NCBI GenBank assembly: GCA_020425605.1
Contig: JAGQRH010000002.1
Span: forward strand, 62,001 to 126,000
DNA length: 64,000 bases
Direction of reading: 5' to 3'
From: Planctomycetota bacterium
Lineage (GTDB): Bacteria > Planctomycetota > UBA8742 > UBA2392
In this document: piece by piece, positions 51,599 to 60,398 of the stretch
Numbering within the stretch: position 1 is the first letter of the stretch
Layout: each line of letters starts with the position of its first letter
The notes under the pieces: model-generated
Told to the model about the DNA's origin: nothing
Seen by the model: the letters and a program-made list of their open reading frames with translations, nothing else
The model's database searches: none
Position numbers and translations under genes: made by a program

Positions 51599-52801
51599 AT
51601 GCGCGTGCGCGACGATAAGCCCTTGAGGTTTCCCGTGCGCATTGCAGGCCGAGTCAAACAAAAAGCTTCCCTGCTGCGCGCGCTGCCGCTGGGCGTAGTC
51701 ATTCCCGCCCTGCTGCTGTGCGCGTTCGGCGTTGCATTCATCTACTCCGCGACCACCGATTTTGAGCTCGTGGCGGAAGGCCTGGCACATAGCAGCGGCT
51801 ATCACCTTCGGCAGGCGGCCTTCGTGATGATCGGCTTCACGATGATGCTGTGCATCGCGCTGGCGCCCCCGCGCTGGTTTTCGACCCACTGGTACATCTG
51901 GCTGGCCCTCGGTGTCCTGATGCTCTGCTCCGTGCTTGTGTTTGGTCGTACCGTAAACGGCGCGAAAAGTTGGATCATGATCGGAAGCTTCGGCCTGCAA
52001 CCCTCCGAGATGTGCAAACCGTTGTTCATCATCGCGCTGGCCGGCTACCTGCGTTACCACCAGAGCATCGACAGCCTCGGCGCGTTCGCCTGGTGCCTCG
52101 GCATCGCAGGTGCATTCCTGATCCCGATCATGCTGCAGCCTGATCTCGGCACGGCCATGGTGTTTATTCCGGTCGTCGCGGCGATGATCTGGGTTGCGGG
52201 CGGCAATCGAATTTACCTGGGCTCGCTGGGGCTGGCGGGCCTATCGGTGATCCCCGGCGCGTACGTCTTCGGTGTGCTGAAAGAGCACCAGATGAAGCGC
52301 ATCGAGATCTACCTCAGCGGACTCAGCGGCGAAGTGGCCGACCGCAGCGGCGACGGCTACCAGATCTGGCAGAGCATGACGGCGATCGGCAGCGGCGGCT
52401 TCGCAGGCGAGGGCTTCGGAATGGGCAGCCAGTCGCAGATGGCATTTCTGCCCGAGCGGCACAACGACTTCATTTTCGCAGTGATCGCGCAGGAAACCGG
52501 GCTGGTTGGTGTCGGGCTGTTCATCGCGATCCTGTTCTTCATGGTCACGCGCATCCTGCGCGTCGCGGACAAGACGCGGGACCCGTTCTCAAGGCTGGTG
52601 GTGATCGGTGTGGCCGCGATGTTCTTCGCCCAGAGTGCGATCAACATCGGTGTGGTCAGCGGTACGCTGCCGGTAACGGGGATTACGCTGCCGATGGTCA
52701 GCTACGGTGGAAGCAGCATGCTGAGCGGGTTTGCGGCCATCGGGCTGGTGTGCAACATCGCAATGCAGCCGGTGCGCACGATGGGCAAAGCGACATTCTA
52801 G
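51599..52801 (+). CDS. rodA: RodA, SEDS glycosyltransferase of elongation
   Basis: 400 residues with about ten membrane helices. SEDS features: VAFIYSATTDF, GAKSWIMIGSFGLQPSEMCK, the catalytic-loop FLPERHNDFIFAVIAQETGL with the conserved Asp, and PVTGITLPMVSYGGSSMLSG. The end with LPMVSYGGSSM is closer to RodA than to the FtsW encoded at 35091, and it is away from the mur genes. It polymerises lipid II during cell elongation together with a class B PBP not visible here. The ATG at 51599 has a weak SD; a GTG at 51634 is possible. Confidence 0.88.
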   Translation: MRVRDDKPLRFPVRIAGRVKQKASLLRALPLGVVIPALLLCAFGVAFIYSATTDFELVAEGLAHSSGYHLRQAAFVMIGFTMMLCIALAPPRWFSTHWYIWLALGVLMLCSVLVFGRTVNGAKSWIMIGSFGLQPSEMCKPLFIIALAGYLRYHQSIDSLGAFAWCLGIAGAFLIPIMLQPDLGTAMVFIPVVAAMIWVAGGNRIYLGSLGLAGLSVIPGAYVFGVLKEHQMKRIEIYLSGLSGEVADRSGDGYQIWQSMTAIGSGGFAGEGFGMGSQSQMAFLPERHNDFIFAVIAQETGLVGVGLFIAILFFMVTRILRVADKTRDPFSRLVVIGVAAMFFAQSAINIGVVSGTLPVTGITLPMVSYGGSSMLSGFAAIGLVCNIAMQPVRTMGKATF

Positions 52802-52816
52802 AGCGTCTGCCTGCCG

Positions 52817-53395
52817 CTAGCGGACGAAAGCGCCCTTGAGCTTGTCGTTGGTCAACCCGTCGATCAGCCAGCGTCGACCGTCCTGGACGAACCGGACCTC
52901 GAAGGTTTCGGGCGTATAGCCTTCCGGTACGGCCTTCTTCGGGTAGATCGTGACGGTGACCCGCGCCCTGTTGGGACCTGCGGCGCGGTCGAAGTCGTCC
53001 TTGTACTTGATCGTGTAGGTGGGCTTGCTGACTTCGATGAAGCGGTCCGTGACGAGCTTGGACAACTCGCCCATGTAGCGCTGTGCCAGCTGATCGACGA
53101 CGACGGCCTGGGCCTCCAGCTCCACCTCCAGCTGCTTGCGCTGGGCGTCGAATTCCTTTTGTGAGGTCACTTCGGACAACTTCGCCTCGGGGTACAGCGC
53201 GCGGTAGATCATCTGCGGGCTGAGCAGGAAGCGGAACGACTCGGTGTCGTGCTGACGAGCAACAGTGATCGCATCCCACAACGCGCCGTCGGGCTCAATG
53301 GCCGGGCGGGGCAGCGCTGAGCGCTGGGTAGTTGAGCTGCCGATCGTGCACGAGGCAAGCAGCAGCAACACAGTTGGCAACAACAGCCACTTCAT
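52817..53395 (-). CDS. Lipoprotein of unknown function (192 aa)
   Basis: Lipoprotein signal MKWLLLPTVLLLLASC, then a mature domain of about 170 residues. It has a helical first half (RKQLEVELEAQAVVVDQLAQ) and a strand-rich end (RVTVTIYPKKAVPEGYTPET, FEVRFVQDGRRWLIDGL) typical of NTF2- or SnoaL-like folds that end in an '...RWLIDG' strand. Family not certain. Its ATG overlaps the stop of the vWA gene (ATGA, 53392-53395), so it belongs to that operon and is its last gene. Confidence 0.75.
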   Translation of the reverse strand: MKWLLLPTVLLLLASCTIGSSTTQRSALPRPAIEPDGALWDAITVARQHDTESFRFLLSPQMIYRALYPEAKLSEVTSQKEFDAQRKQLEVELEAQAVVVDQLAQRYMGELSKLVTDRFIEVSKPTYTIKYKDDFDRAAGPNRARVTVTIYPKKAVPEGYTPETFEVRFVQDGRRWLIDGLTNDKLKGAFVR

Positions 53396-56325
53396 GGTTC
53401 GTCCCGGCGGCGATCTTCCAACTGCTTACGCACATTGCGCATGGCTGACAATAGTGAAGCATCATCACCCGACTTCACCGCCGGCTTTGGCGGTGCTTTC
53501 TCAGCCGCCTTTGCGGGCTGCGGCGGGGGTGCATAACTTGGCGGCGGTGGGGGAGAAACGTAGCGATCGGAGCGTGCCGCCACGACCGGCTTGTTGCGAT
53601 CATCGAGCGTCTTTCTGACGCGCTCGTAGGCCGCGCGGGCTGTCAGAACGCGGTCCTCTTCCTGTTTGCGCCGACGTTGTTCTTCGACCCTGCGTTTCCA
53701 GACACTGGGGAAGCGTCGCGCACCGATGAACAAGAACAGGCCGATCACCGCCACCCAAAGCAATTCGTCGTAGGGCCAGACCGCCCGGATGCCGCCTTCC
53801 GGCGAGACGTTCAGGATCTCGCGCGGGCCGGAGATCACCTTGCCACCCGAGCCTTCGGCCATTGCCGCGAGGCTGGCCTTGTCGGCCGGCCGCTCCATCA
53901 ACTCCTCGAGCGGCACGAAAATCTGGTGTTCGCGGGCAACGAGGCGCTGCTCCGCACCGTTTGGACGCTCTCGCACGATCGCCGAGTATATGCCGCTGCC
54001 GGTGCGCGAGAACTGCACGCGATATGTGCCAGAGCCTACCGGCAGCACATCTGCGGTGTTCGTGCCGCCGTCGGCTGATTCCACTTCAGCGACGGGTGAT
54101 TCAAGCTCACGCGGGTTGCCGTCGGCATCAAAGAAGCTGAGCGTCAGGACCGGTCCGGCGCGGTTGATGCCCCATTCGGATTCGACGCCGTCGATGCGCT
54201 CCGGCTCCGGCAGCAGCTTGCGGATCCAGCGCTGCCACAACTCGTCGAACTTCTCCCATCCCAGCCACTGGTTCGACCAGCGATCGCGCGCGTCGCTTGT
54301 GAATGCGAGCGCTTTGCCAAGCTCAACATTCCAGGTCGCGAGCAACGGACGCTCGTGCTCTTCGTCCGCCCAGAGCCAAACGTGCGCCTCCGGCCGGGCC
54401 GTCACTGCCACGTAGCCAAGCAAGTCGGGCGTGGTGTCTGCCTCGAAGTCCACGCCTTCGGTCAGGCTACCGGGCAGCCCGTTCCATGGGCGAAACGGGT
54501 CCTCGCGAATGAAGCTGCCGGCCGAGAGGGCAGCCTCGCGAGAAAAGATCGCGGGCAGGTCATTGGGATCGTTTACGAGGAAGTAGCGTCCGCCGCCGAC
54601 GTCGGCCAGCGATTGCAGGAACTGCTCATCTTCGCCCTTGCCCAGGCAGATGGTGCTGAAAGTGATCTGCTGGGTCGCGTGGGCTTCCGCCACCATTTCC
54701 AGCACTCCTTCCTGCCGGTTTGTGTCGCGCCCGTCGCTGAACAGGACGATGTGCTTGCTGCTTGCCGTAATGTTGGTCATCGCGGCGATCGCTTCGCTGA
54801 TCGCGACGTCGACGAAGATGCCGCCCCCGCCGGTTTCATTGCGTCGGGCGAGTGTCGTGGCCGATTCACGGTTCTTCAGCGGCTCAAGCGGCACAACCCA
54901 GTCGGGCTGCGTATCGACGGCCAGCATGCCGAAGAAGCTGCTCATCGGTACGAGCTTGATGGATCGAACACAGCCTTCATTCGCCAGGTCCATCTTGGTG
55001 AAGTTTCCGACCTCGGCGCCCATGGAGCCGCTCTTGTCCAGCGCGACGATCAGCGCGGGGATCTGCTTGCGGCCCTTCTCCACGACGTCGCAAGTAACCG
55101 GCAACACTTTCTCCACGGCCGTTTCGTAGTAGCCGCCGGGGGCATAGCTGTTCGGTCCCCCGAGCATCGCAAGCCCGCCACCGTTGCGTGTGAAGCGCTC
55201 GATCAGGTCGAGCTGGCGTGTGCTGAACTCAGTCGCCGCGACGTCTGACAGCACGAGGATCTGGTACTTCGAAAGCTCCACCATTTCCGATGGCAGCAGC
55301 GCGGAAGGGCCGCTCGTGACCTCCAGCCCGACGCGCTCAAGTGCGCGCTGGAGCGGTTGTTCATTGGCGCCATCGGCGTGCAGCAACAGAACGCGGCTGG
55401 CACCGGGGCCTGCAATGCGGATCTTCAGCGAGTCATTGCGCGGATAGGTGTTCTTGTCGGCCGCGATCGCCACCTCGATGACGTAGACCGATGAGCGCTC
55501 TGTGGGGCGCAGCAGCAGCCGCACCGGGTTCCGCCCGACGCCGACCTGCAGGTTGCCATTGGCGTTCAGCTTGTCCGACTCAATGTCTTCAGCGAGCTTG
55601 CCGTTTACCTTGATCTGCGGCACCACGATCTGCTCGACTGTGCTGAAGACCACCAGGTCGACGGCGATGACCAGTTCTTCTTTGCCGATCAACCGCGCGC
55701 CGAAGTCGGCGACCGCGATCTCAGGCAGCGGGTCGGAATCTACCGGCATCGTGAACAGGCGTACGCCCGAGTCTCGAACTTCGCGCACGACGTCACCGCC
55801 GTAGCGCGCGGTGCTGTCGTAGCCGTCGCTGAGCAGGATCGCAAAGGGCGCCGTGCCCGGCACGGTCTGCTGCGATGCCAGCTCCAGGGCGTTGCCGATA
55901 TAGGTTTCGTCGCTTGGGTCCCACTGCGGCAGCTCGTAGTCCGTGCGCAGCTCTCGTGCTGGCACCGGCTTGACCAGCAACGTCGCCGTCTCGTCGAAGA
56001 GGATGACGCCGACGTAGTCATCGGCGGGCAGGGAGCCGGCGAGGTCTTCCAGCACGGCAGGCAACATGCGTTCACCGGCGCTGCCGACGGAGAGTGAGCG
56101 GTCCACCAGCACCCAGACCGTGCGCTGCTCGCTCGATACCTGCCAGAACAGCCCGGCTGCACAGAACAGCAGTGCGACTACGGCAAGCGCCAGGCCGCCG
56201 CCGCCGACCACCCGTCGAAGGGCAGGCAACGGTGTGCTGGTTGAGCGAAGTACCCAGAAAACCAGAACGGCGGCCGGTATCGCCGCCAGCAGGTAGTACG
56301 GATGTTGGATTACGAAATCCGGCAA
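53392..56325 (-). CDS. Large double-vWA membrane protein with a GATase1-like domain (977 aa)
   Basis: Two N-terminal membrane helices (about residues 10-27 and 38-62). A first vWA domain follows (metal-site DRSLSVGSAGE), then an Ig-like stretch and a glutamine-amidotransferase-1-like domain (RVLLLHADGANEQPLQRALE, ERFTRNGGGLAMLGGPNSY). Next are a second vWA with a complete MIDAS start (LIVALDKSGSMGAEVGNFTK), a further beta region, a membrane helix near 850-870 (LLWVAVIGLFLFIGA), and a Pro-rich cytoplasmic tail (VSPPPPPSYAPPPQPAK). Such proteins occur in planctomycete-like genomes beside BatA-type clusters; the function is not established. The two vWA copies in one chain are notable. Operon with TPR-like proteins upstream and a lipoprotein downstream. 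Confidence 0.85.
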   Translation of the reverse strand: MPDFVIQHPYYLLAAIPAAVLVFWVLRSTSTPLPALRRVVGGGGLALAVVALLFCAAGLFWQVSSEQRTVWVLVDRSLSVGSAGERMLPAVLEDLAGSLPADDYVGVILFDETATLLVKPVPARELRTDYELPQWDPSDETYIGNALELASQQTVPGTAPFAILLSDGYDSTARYGGDVVREVRDSGVRLFTMPVDSDPLPEIAVADFGARLIGKEELVIAVDLVVFSTVEQIVVPQIKVNGKLAEDIESDKLNANGNLQVGVGRNPVRLLLRPTERSSVYVIEVAIAADKNTYPRNDSLKIRIAGPGASRVLLLHADGANEQPLQRALERVGLEVTSGPSALLPSEMVELSKYQILVLSDVAATEFSTRQLDLIERFTRNGGGLAMLGGPNSYAPGGYYETAVEKVLPVTCDVVEKGRKQIPALIVALDKSGSMGAEVGNFTKMDLANEGCVRSIKLVPMSSFFGMLAVDTQPDWVVPLEPLKNRESATTLARRNETGGGGIFVDVAISEAIAAMTNITASSKHIVLFSDGRDTNRQEGVLEMVAEAHATQQITFSTICLGKGEDEQFLQSLADVGGGRYFLVNDPNDLPAIFSREAALSAGSFIREDPFRPWNGLPGSLTEGVDFEADTTPDLLGYVAVTARPEAHVWLWADEEHERPLLATWNVELGKALAFTSDARDRWSNQWLGWEKFDELWQRWIRKLLPEPERIDGVESEWGINRAGPVLTLSFFDADGNPRELESPVAEVESADGGTNTADVLPVGSGTYRVQFSRTGSGIYSAIVRERPNGAEQRLVAREHQIFVPLEELMERPADKASLAAMAEGSGGKVISGPREILNVSPEGGIRAVWPYDELLWVAVIGLFLFIGARRFPSVWKRRVEEQRRRKQEEDRVLTARAAYERVRKTLDDRNKPVVAARSDRYVSPPPPPSYAPPPQPAKAAEKAPPKPAVKSGDDASLLSAMRNVRKQLEDRRRDEP

Positions 56326-56332
56326 CCCGAGG

Positions 56333-57610
56333 TCATCCCTCTTCCTTGACGACGGCCTTCCACGGGCGCTGGGATTCGTCCAGACGGCGGGACGCCAGGC
56401 GGCAATAGTCCAGGACGGTCTGGAAACGGCGTTCGGCTTCGAGCGGCTTGAACGTCGAATCCACGAGCGTCAGCACCTGCGCGCTGTTTGAAGCCTCCAT
56501 GGATTCTTCAAGCGCGTGCAGCGCCGCGCCCTCTTCATTGAGATGCATCAGAATCCGCGCACGCAAGTAATGCGCCTGCGAAACCGTCGAGCTCAGTGCC
56601 GAGCCCGCCTGCTTCACGTTCTCGTTCAGGCGCTCCAGTGCTGCGTCCCACTCGCCGAGCGCCGTGATCTGCATGGCGGCGACGCGCACCTGCAGTCCGA
56701 GTGTCTGGCCGGGCTGCATCCAGCGTGTGCCGCTTTCGAGGTCGTTGATCAGCTTGTCCATCAGAGCCGTATTGCCCTGTCGGGCGAAGAACGTTGCCAG
56801 CTCAATCGTGACCGGTGAGCGGTTACTGTAACCCCAGTAGTAGTAGTCATTCTCGGTCTCTACTTCGGCGAGCTCGCTGAGCTCTTTCATCAGGCGCTTG
56901 GGCTGCTTCTGGCCCAGTGCGGCAACAGCCAGCGCGCCGTAATCAATGAACGGACGCTCGTACGTAACCTGATAGCCATAGTAGTAGTAGCGCGTGTTGT
57001 TGATGTCGTCGCGGATGTCGGAAACGCTGTCGCGCAGCATGCGGAACATCAGCTCGTCGATCTCGTCTTCGACAGAATACAGCTCACTGAGCCGGCCTTC
57101 GAAATCGAGGTGGAACGGGTTGATCGCCGCGTCACGCAGGCAGCAGGTGAGGATGTGGTCCTTCAGCAGCCGCTCAAGCACGTCCTTGCGGGTGCCGGCG
57201 TCCACGTCGCCCGCGGGCAACTGTCGGACGGCCTTCAGAGCATCCCGGCCGAAGGTTCGCAGCGCGCCCATGGCTGCGGCGGCCACGCCCGGGTCGAGGT
57301 CACCGATGTACTTCACGATCAGCGCGATATCGTCAGACTTCTTTTCTTCGCGCAGGCGATCAAGCGCGGAAATCAGCTCGTTGGCGTTGCCACCGTTGCC
57401 CAGCAACTTGCGGTAGTGGGCCAGCAGCCGAGCGTCGTCCATGCGCGCCTCAGCGGCCGCGCGTTCCATGGCCGAAGGCGAGCTGAGTGCGGAAATGTCG
57501 TCGTTGTCCTGCGCCCGAAGCGCAGCCGGCAGGAGGCAGGCGAAGCTAAGGGCGATTGCCAAGACGATCAGCGATGGCCGGTGGCGCCGTATCGATGAAC
57601 CAGTCTTCAA
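56333..57610 (-). CDS. Secreted helical-repeat protein (about 425 aa)
   Basis: Signal peptide after a TTG start at 57610 (MKTGSSIRRHRPSLIVLAIA, ...LPAALRAQ). The N-terminus of the mature protein contains ALSSPSAMERAAAEARM, matching LASPSALERAQAAVRL in the next upstream gene. HEAT-like helices follow (LDPGVAAAAMGALRTFGRDA), then a Tyr-rich patch (NNTRYYYYGYQVTYE, NDYYYWGYSNRS) and TPR-like helices at the C-terminus (AALERLNENVKQAGSAL). The start is uncertain, and no good SD is seen; it overlaps the upstream gene's end by 65 bases. It lies 7 bases upstream of the vWA gene. Confidence 0.7.
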   Translation of the reverse strand: MKTGSSIRRHRPSLIVLAIALSFACLLPAALRAQDNDDISALSSPSAMERAAAEARMDDARLLAHYRKLLGNGGNANELISALDRLREEKKSDDIALIVKYIGDLDPGVAAAAMGALRTFGRDALKAVRQLPAGDVDAGTRKDVLERLLKDHILTCCLRDAAINPFHLDFEGRLSELYSVEDEIDELMFRMLRDSVSDIRDDINNTRYYYYGYQVTYERPFIDYGALAVAALGQKQPKRLMKELSELAEVETENDYYYWGYSNRSPVTIELATFFARQGNTALMDKLINDLESGTRWMQPGQTLGLQVRVAAMQITALGEWDAALERLNENVKQAGSALSSTVSQAHYLRARILMHLNEEGAALHALEESMEASNSAQVLTLVDSTFKPLEAERRFQTVLDYCRLASRRLDESQRPWKAVVKEEG

Positions 57611-58991
57611 ATGAGCCGGTTTCGCGCACCTGGTAGAGGTCGCCGTCTTCAAGCATCCAGCCGAAGTCCTTGTATCCATACCGGACCGCCTCTTTCAGGC
57701 TGACAAGCGCCTTGCTGACCTTGCCCTGAAGGCTCTGGGCACAGGCCAGATTATAGAACACTGCGGCCAGGTATGAAGACAATGAACTGCGGTTCCTGCC
57801 CTCAACCTCACGCAGCATTTCGCGTGTGCTGTCGACGGCGTCGGACCATTCCTTTTCCGCGCCTTTCAGGTCGCCGGCTCGAAGCATGAGGTGGGCGATC
57901 TCATTCTGCGCGATCAGGTCAGGCCGCGAGGCCACCTGCATGTTTACGTTTGCCTTTGCCTGTTGCACCCGATCAATCTGGGAACGCAGGTTCTCTATCC
58001 GGGCCTCGAGCAAGCTGCTGTCGCCGAAGCGCGCCAGGGTGAGCTCAAGTTCAACCCGTACCTGATCGAGGTCAATCACGCGCGCCAGCGGGGGCGGCGG
58101 CACGGCCGTCAGGAGATCGTCGTAAGTCTCGTTGAGTTGCGAACTCAGCTCATCGTTCGCCGGGCTGTCGGCCAGGGCCCTTACGGCCGCGGCTCGAAGC
58201 CCAACCAGCACTTCCTGCGCGGCGAGGTAGTTGGATTCGCCGACCTGCGAAATGGCCTGCTCAGCCTCTTCGCTGGTTTCCATCTTGAACTGATACAGCA
58301 GCGCGGGGCCGAACGCGCCCTGTGCGGACAGCAGTCGGCGGTACGGCGCCTGGAAAGTCAGCTCGGCGGGGTACGCGCGTGCGGCGGCCTCACTGGAGGC
58401 AAGGTTCAGCGGCTCGGTAAAGACCGGGTCTGAGCGCATCACGGCCAGCAACTCGCGGTCCAGGCGCGCTGTGTCGTAGCTGCGGAGGCCGTCGAACTGG
58501 CTGAAGAACTTGCCCGGCTTCAGGTGGGCTGCCAGCAGGACGGCGGCGATGTCGCGCCGGATGCGGAAGTCCTGGAACTCCTGCCACGCAGCCGACTGGT
58601 CGGCATTGAAGTCGGCGACTTCAGGGGTCATTTCATCGAACGACAGGCTTAGCAGATAATCCCGCGCCTCAGCAACCAGTCGCTCGTCTTCGCTGGAGAG
58701 CGCCTCCGCAGCCTGGCTGACCAGTGCTGCTTCATGTCGCAATTGCGCAACCTGCAGCAACCCCATGCGTTCTTCTGCGTCGGCGAATTTGTAGGCAACG
58801 CGAAGGTCGCCGGAGATGTCTTCCTTGATCGCGGCAAGGCGCACGGCCGCCTGCGCGCGTTCCAGTGCGGAGGGCGACGCGAGCTCGGGCAGTTCTCGTT
58901 TTACGATATCACGCTGGGCGGAGAGTGGGCCGCCAATGAGTGCCGACAGTACGAAAATCACTGTCAGAAAGCGCGGTGACGTGTATGACAT
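57546..58991 (-). CDS. Secreted TPR-like protein (481 aa)
   Basis: Signal peptide MSYTSPRFLTVIFVLSALIG, LSAQ cleavage region, then LASPSALERAQAAVRLAAIK, shared in form with the following gene. The rest is helical, with TPR-like pairs near the C-terminus (AHLMLRAGDLKGAEKEWSDA, AAVFYNLACAQSLQGKVSKA, LVSLKEAVRYGYKDFGWM). A plausible scaffold for the double-vWA protein. First gene of the four-gene minus-strand operon (58991 to 52817); GGAG lies 8 bases before the ATG. Confidence 0.75.
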   Translation of the reverse strand: MSYTSPRFLTVIFVLSALIGGPLSAQRDIVKRELPELASPSALERAQAAVRLAAIKEDISGDLRVAYKFADAEERMGLLQVAQLRHEAALVSQAAEALSSEDERLVAEARDYLLSLSFDEMTPEVADFNADQSAAWQEFQDFRIRRDIAAVLLAAHLKPGKFFSQFDGLRSYDTARLDRELLAVMRSDPVFTEPLNLASSEAAARAYPAELTFQAPYRRLLSAQGAFGPALLYQFKMETSEEAEQAISQVGESNYLAAQEVLVGLRAAAVRALADSPANDELSSQLNETYDDLLTAVPPPPLARVIDLDQVRVELELTLARFGDSSLLEARIENLRSQIDRVQQAKANVNMQVASRPDLIAQNEIAHLMLRAGDLKGAEKEWSDAVDSTREMLREVEGRNRSSLSSYLAAVFYNLACAQSLQGKVSKALVSLKEAVRYGYKDFGWMLEDGDLYQVRETGSFEDWFIDTAPPAIADRLGNRP

Positions 58992-59432
58992 TTTGTCAAC
59001 TCCGAGCTGGCCCCTTGGGGACCCCTAATCCGCTCTCTGCCTCTATTAACGGGCATCCCAGGGCGGCAAGTCCAGATAAATCCTAGAAATGTAGGGTTCC
59101 AGCGGTGCTCGAGTCGTGAGGCTGCAGTGGCAGGCGGCTTATCGAACGATGGTCTTGGCACTAAGGCTTCGGAGAGATTTCACCCTTTATATGTTTCGGA
59201 AAATCAGGGCCCCTAGATTCAAACAATCCATAAGATTCCACAAGTGACGTCTTGTTGGCTACTTGTGGTCTTCTCGGCACTCTTCGCCTCAACTACACAG
59301 GATCGGGGATTGTGCCTGTGGAGTGTTCTTGCAGATGTTCCCCCGGTGATTGCGCGATCTGATTGTCCACACTCAACAGCGACGACGCGGGGAGCCCATT
59401 CAGGTCCCCCGCGCCGGCTGATTTTTGTGCTG
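58992..59432. other. 441-base intergenic region with a terminal hairpin
   Basis: Upstream of the TPR/vWA operon and downstream of the 59433 gene, both on the minus strand. It holds a GC hairpin (CGCGGGG at 59386-59392 with CCCCGCG at 59407-59413, an 14-base loop) that may terminate the 59433 gene. It also has an AT-rich patch at about 59160-59260 that should contain the operon promoter, though I see no clear -35/-10 pair. No gene is supported. Confidence 0.5.
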
Positions 59433-60338
59433 CTACTTCATTGCGGCGATTGCGGCCTGTACCAACTCGTGGTCGGCGGTGGAAGCCCGAACCAGCAGGC
59501 GATTGCCGTTCACGGATGTTGCATTGATGCGTCGGCGTGCCTGGGTGTTGATCGCGTAGCCATCGGCCAGCATCTGAACGGACGAAGATGCTTCGTCGAA
59601 GAGCTCATTGAGTACTCGCACGGCATCGGCGGCCTTGGCGGTGCCGAGATCGTAGCTGCGCACCTGCATGCCGTTTGAGCCGGTGTTCGCGGACTCGAAC
59701 TTGGTGATCAGCTTCTCCAGCTCGCGCAGCTGCGAGACACGCCCGGTGGCCGTCAGTGTGTTGTCGTTCGTCATCAGGTTGACACGTGCCCTGCCAGAGT
59801 TGCCGAACAGATTGCGCAGGTTCCTGGCATCGTTCTGCATATCGACGTAGGCAACAGTAACCCATTCCGAGTCCGGCAGCGAAGCCAGCTCGGATGGCTC
59901 CACCACGCGGGAATAGCCGCCCGCATCATCGAGCATCACGACGCGGGCTTTGTCGGTGCTGTGCCCGACCAGCGTGACGCCGGCACCCTCGATCAGCTCG
60001 GAGACGTAGTCGCCAAGCTCAGCGTGGGGGATCAACATGGCGTCGTCGGGGGCGATGTACGGCACTGAGCCGCGGCCGTAATCCGCGGCGCGGAAGTCGA
60101 ACGTAACGCGCTTGCCCGTAGCGGACGTGTAGCCGGCGATCAGTTCTTCAACCTTCACGTTGCCGCGACCGGCGACGCGCCAGGCCTTCTGGCCGTTGAT
60201 CTCAACCACGTCAAAGGGCAGCTGCGATTTGCTTCCGCCGAACGGAAAGCGCATTGGCGGGTCTTTGGGTGTGTCCTGTGCGAAGCTGAGCACCAGCGAT
60301 ACGCCGATGATGAGCATGGCGGCAATCCAACGGGACAT
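59433..60338 (-). CDS. Secretin N-domain-like periplasmic protein (301 aa)
   Basis: Signal peptide MSRWIAAMLIIGVSLVLSFA. The mature part reads like the N0-N1-N2 domains that precede the channel in GspD-type secretins. N0-like: VKVEELIAGYTSATGKRVTF. N1-like: WVTVAYVDMQNDARNLRNLF with a later TATGRVSQLRELEKLITKFE. N2/N3-like: VRSYDLGTAKAADAVRVLNE and INATSVNGNRLLVRASTADH. It stops there, without the beta-barrel secretin domain. Similar in plan to the neighbour at 60399, 60 bases upstream, probably a tandem duplicate. AGGAG is 7 bases before the ATG. Confidence 0.7.
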   Translation of the reverse strand: MSRWIAAMLIIGVSLVLSFAQDTPKDPPMRFPFGGSKSQLPFDVVEINGQKAWRVAGRGNVKVEELIAGYTSATGKRVTFDFRAADYGRGSVPYIAPDDAMLIPHAELGDYVSELIEGAGVTLVGHSTDKARVVMLDDAGGYSRVVEPSELASLPDSEWVTVAYVDMQNDARNLRNLFGNSGRARVNLMTNDNTLTATGRVSQLRELEKLITKFESANTGSNGMQVRSYDLGTAKAADAVRVLNELFDEASSSVQMLADGYAINTQARRRINATSVNGNRLLVRASTADHELVQAAIAAMK

Positions 60339-60398
60339 GGCAATCTCCTGGTTGATCTCACGGTCGCGTGCGTTTCGCAGGCAAGTGTTGGCAGAAGG

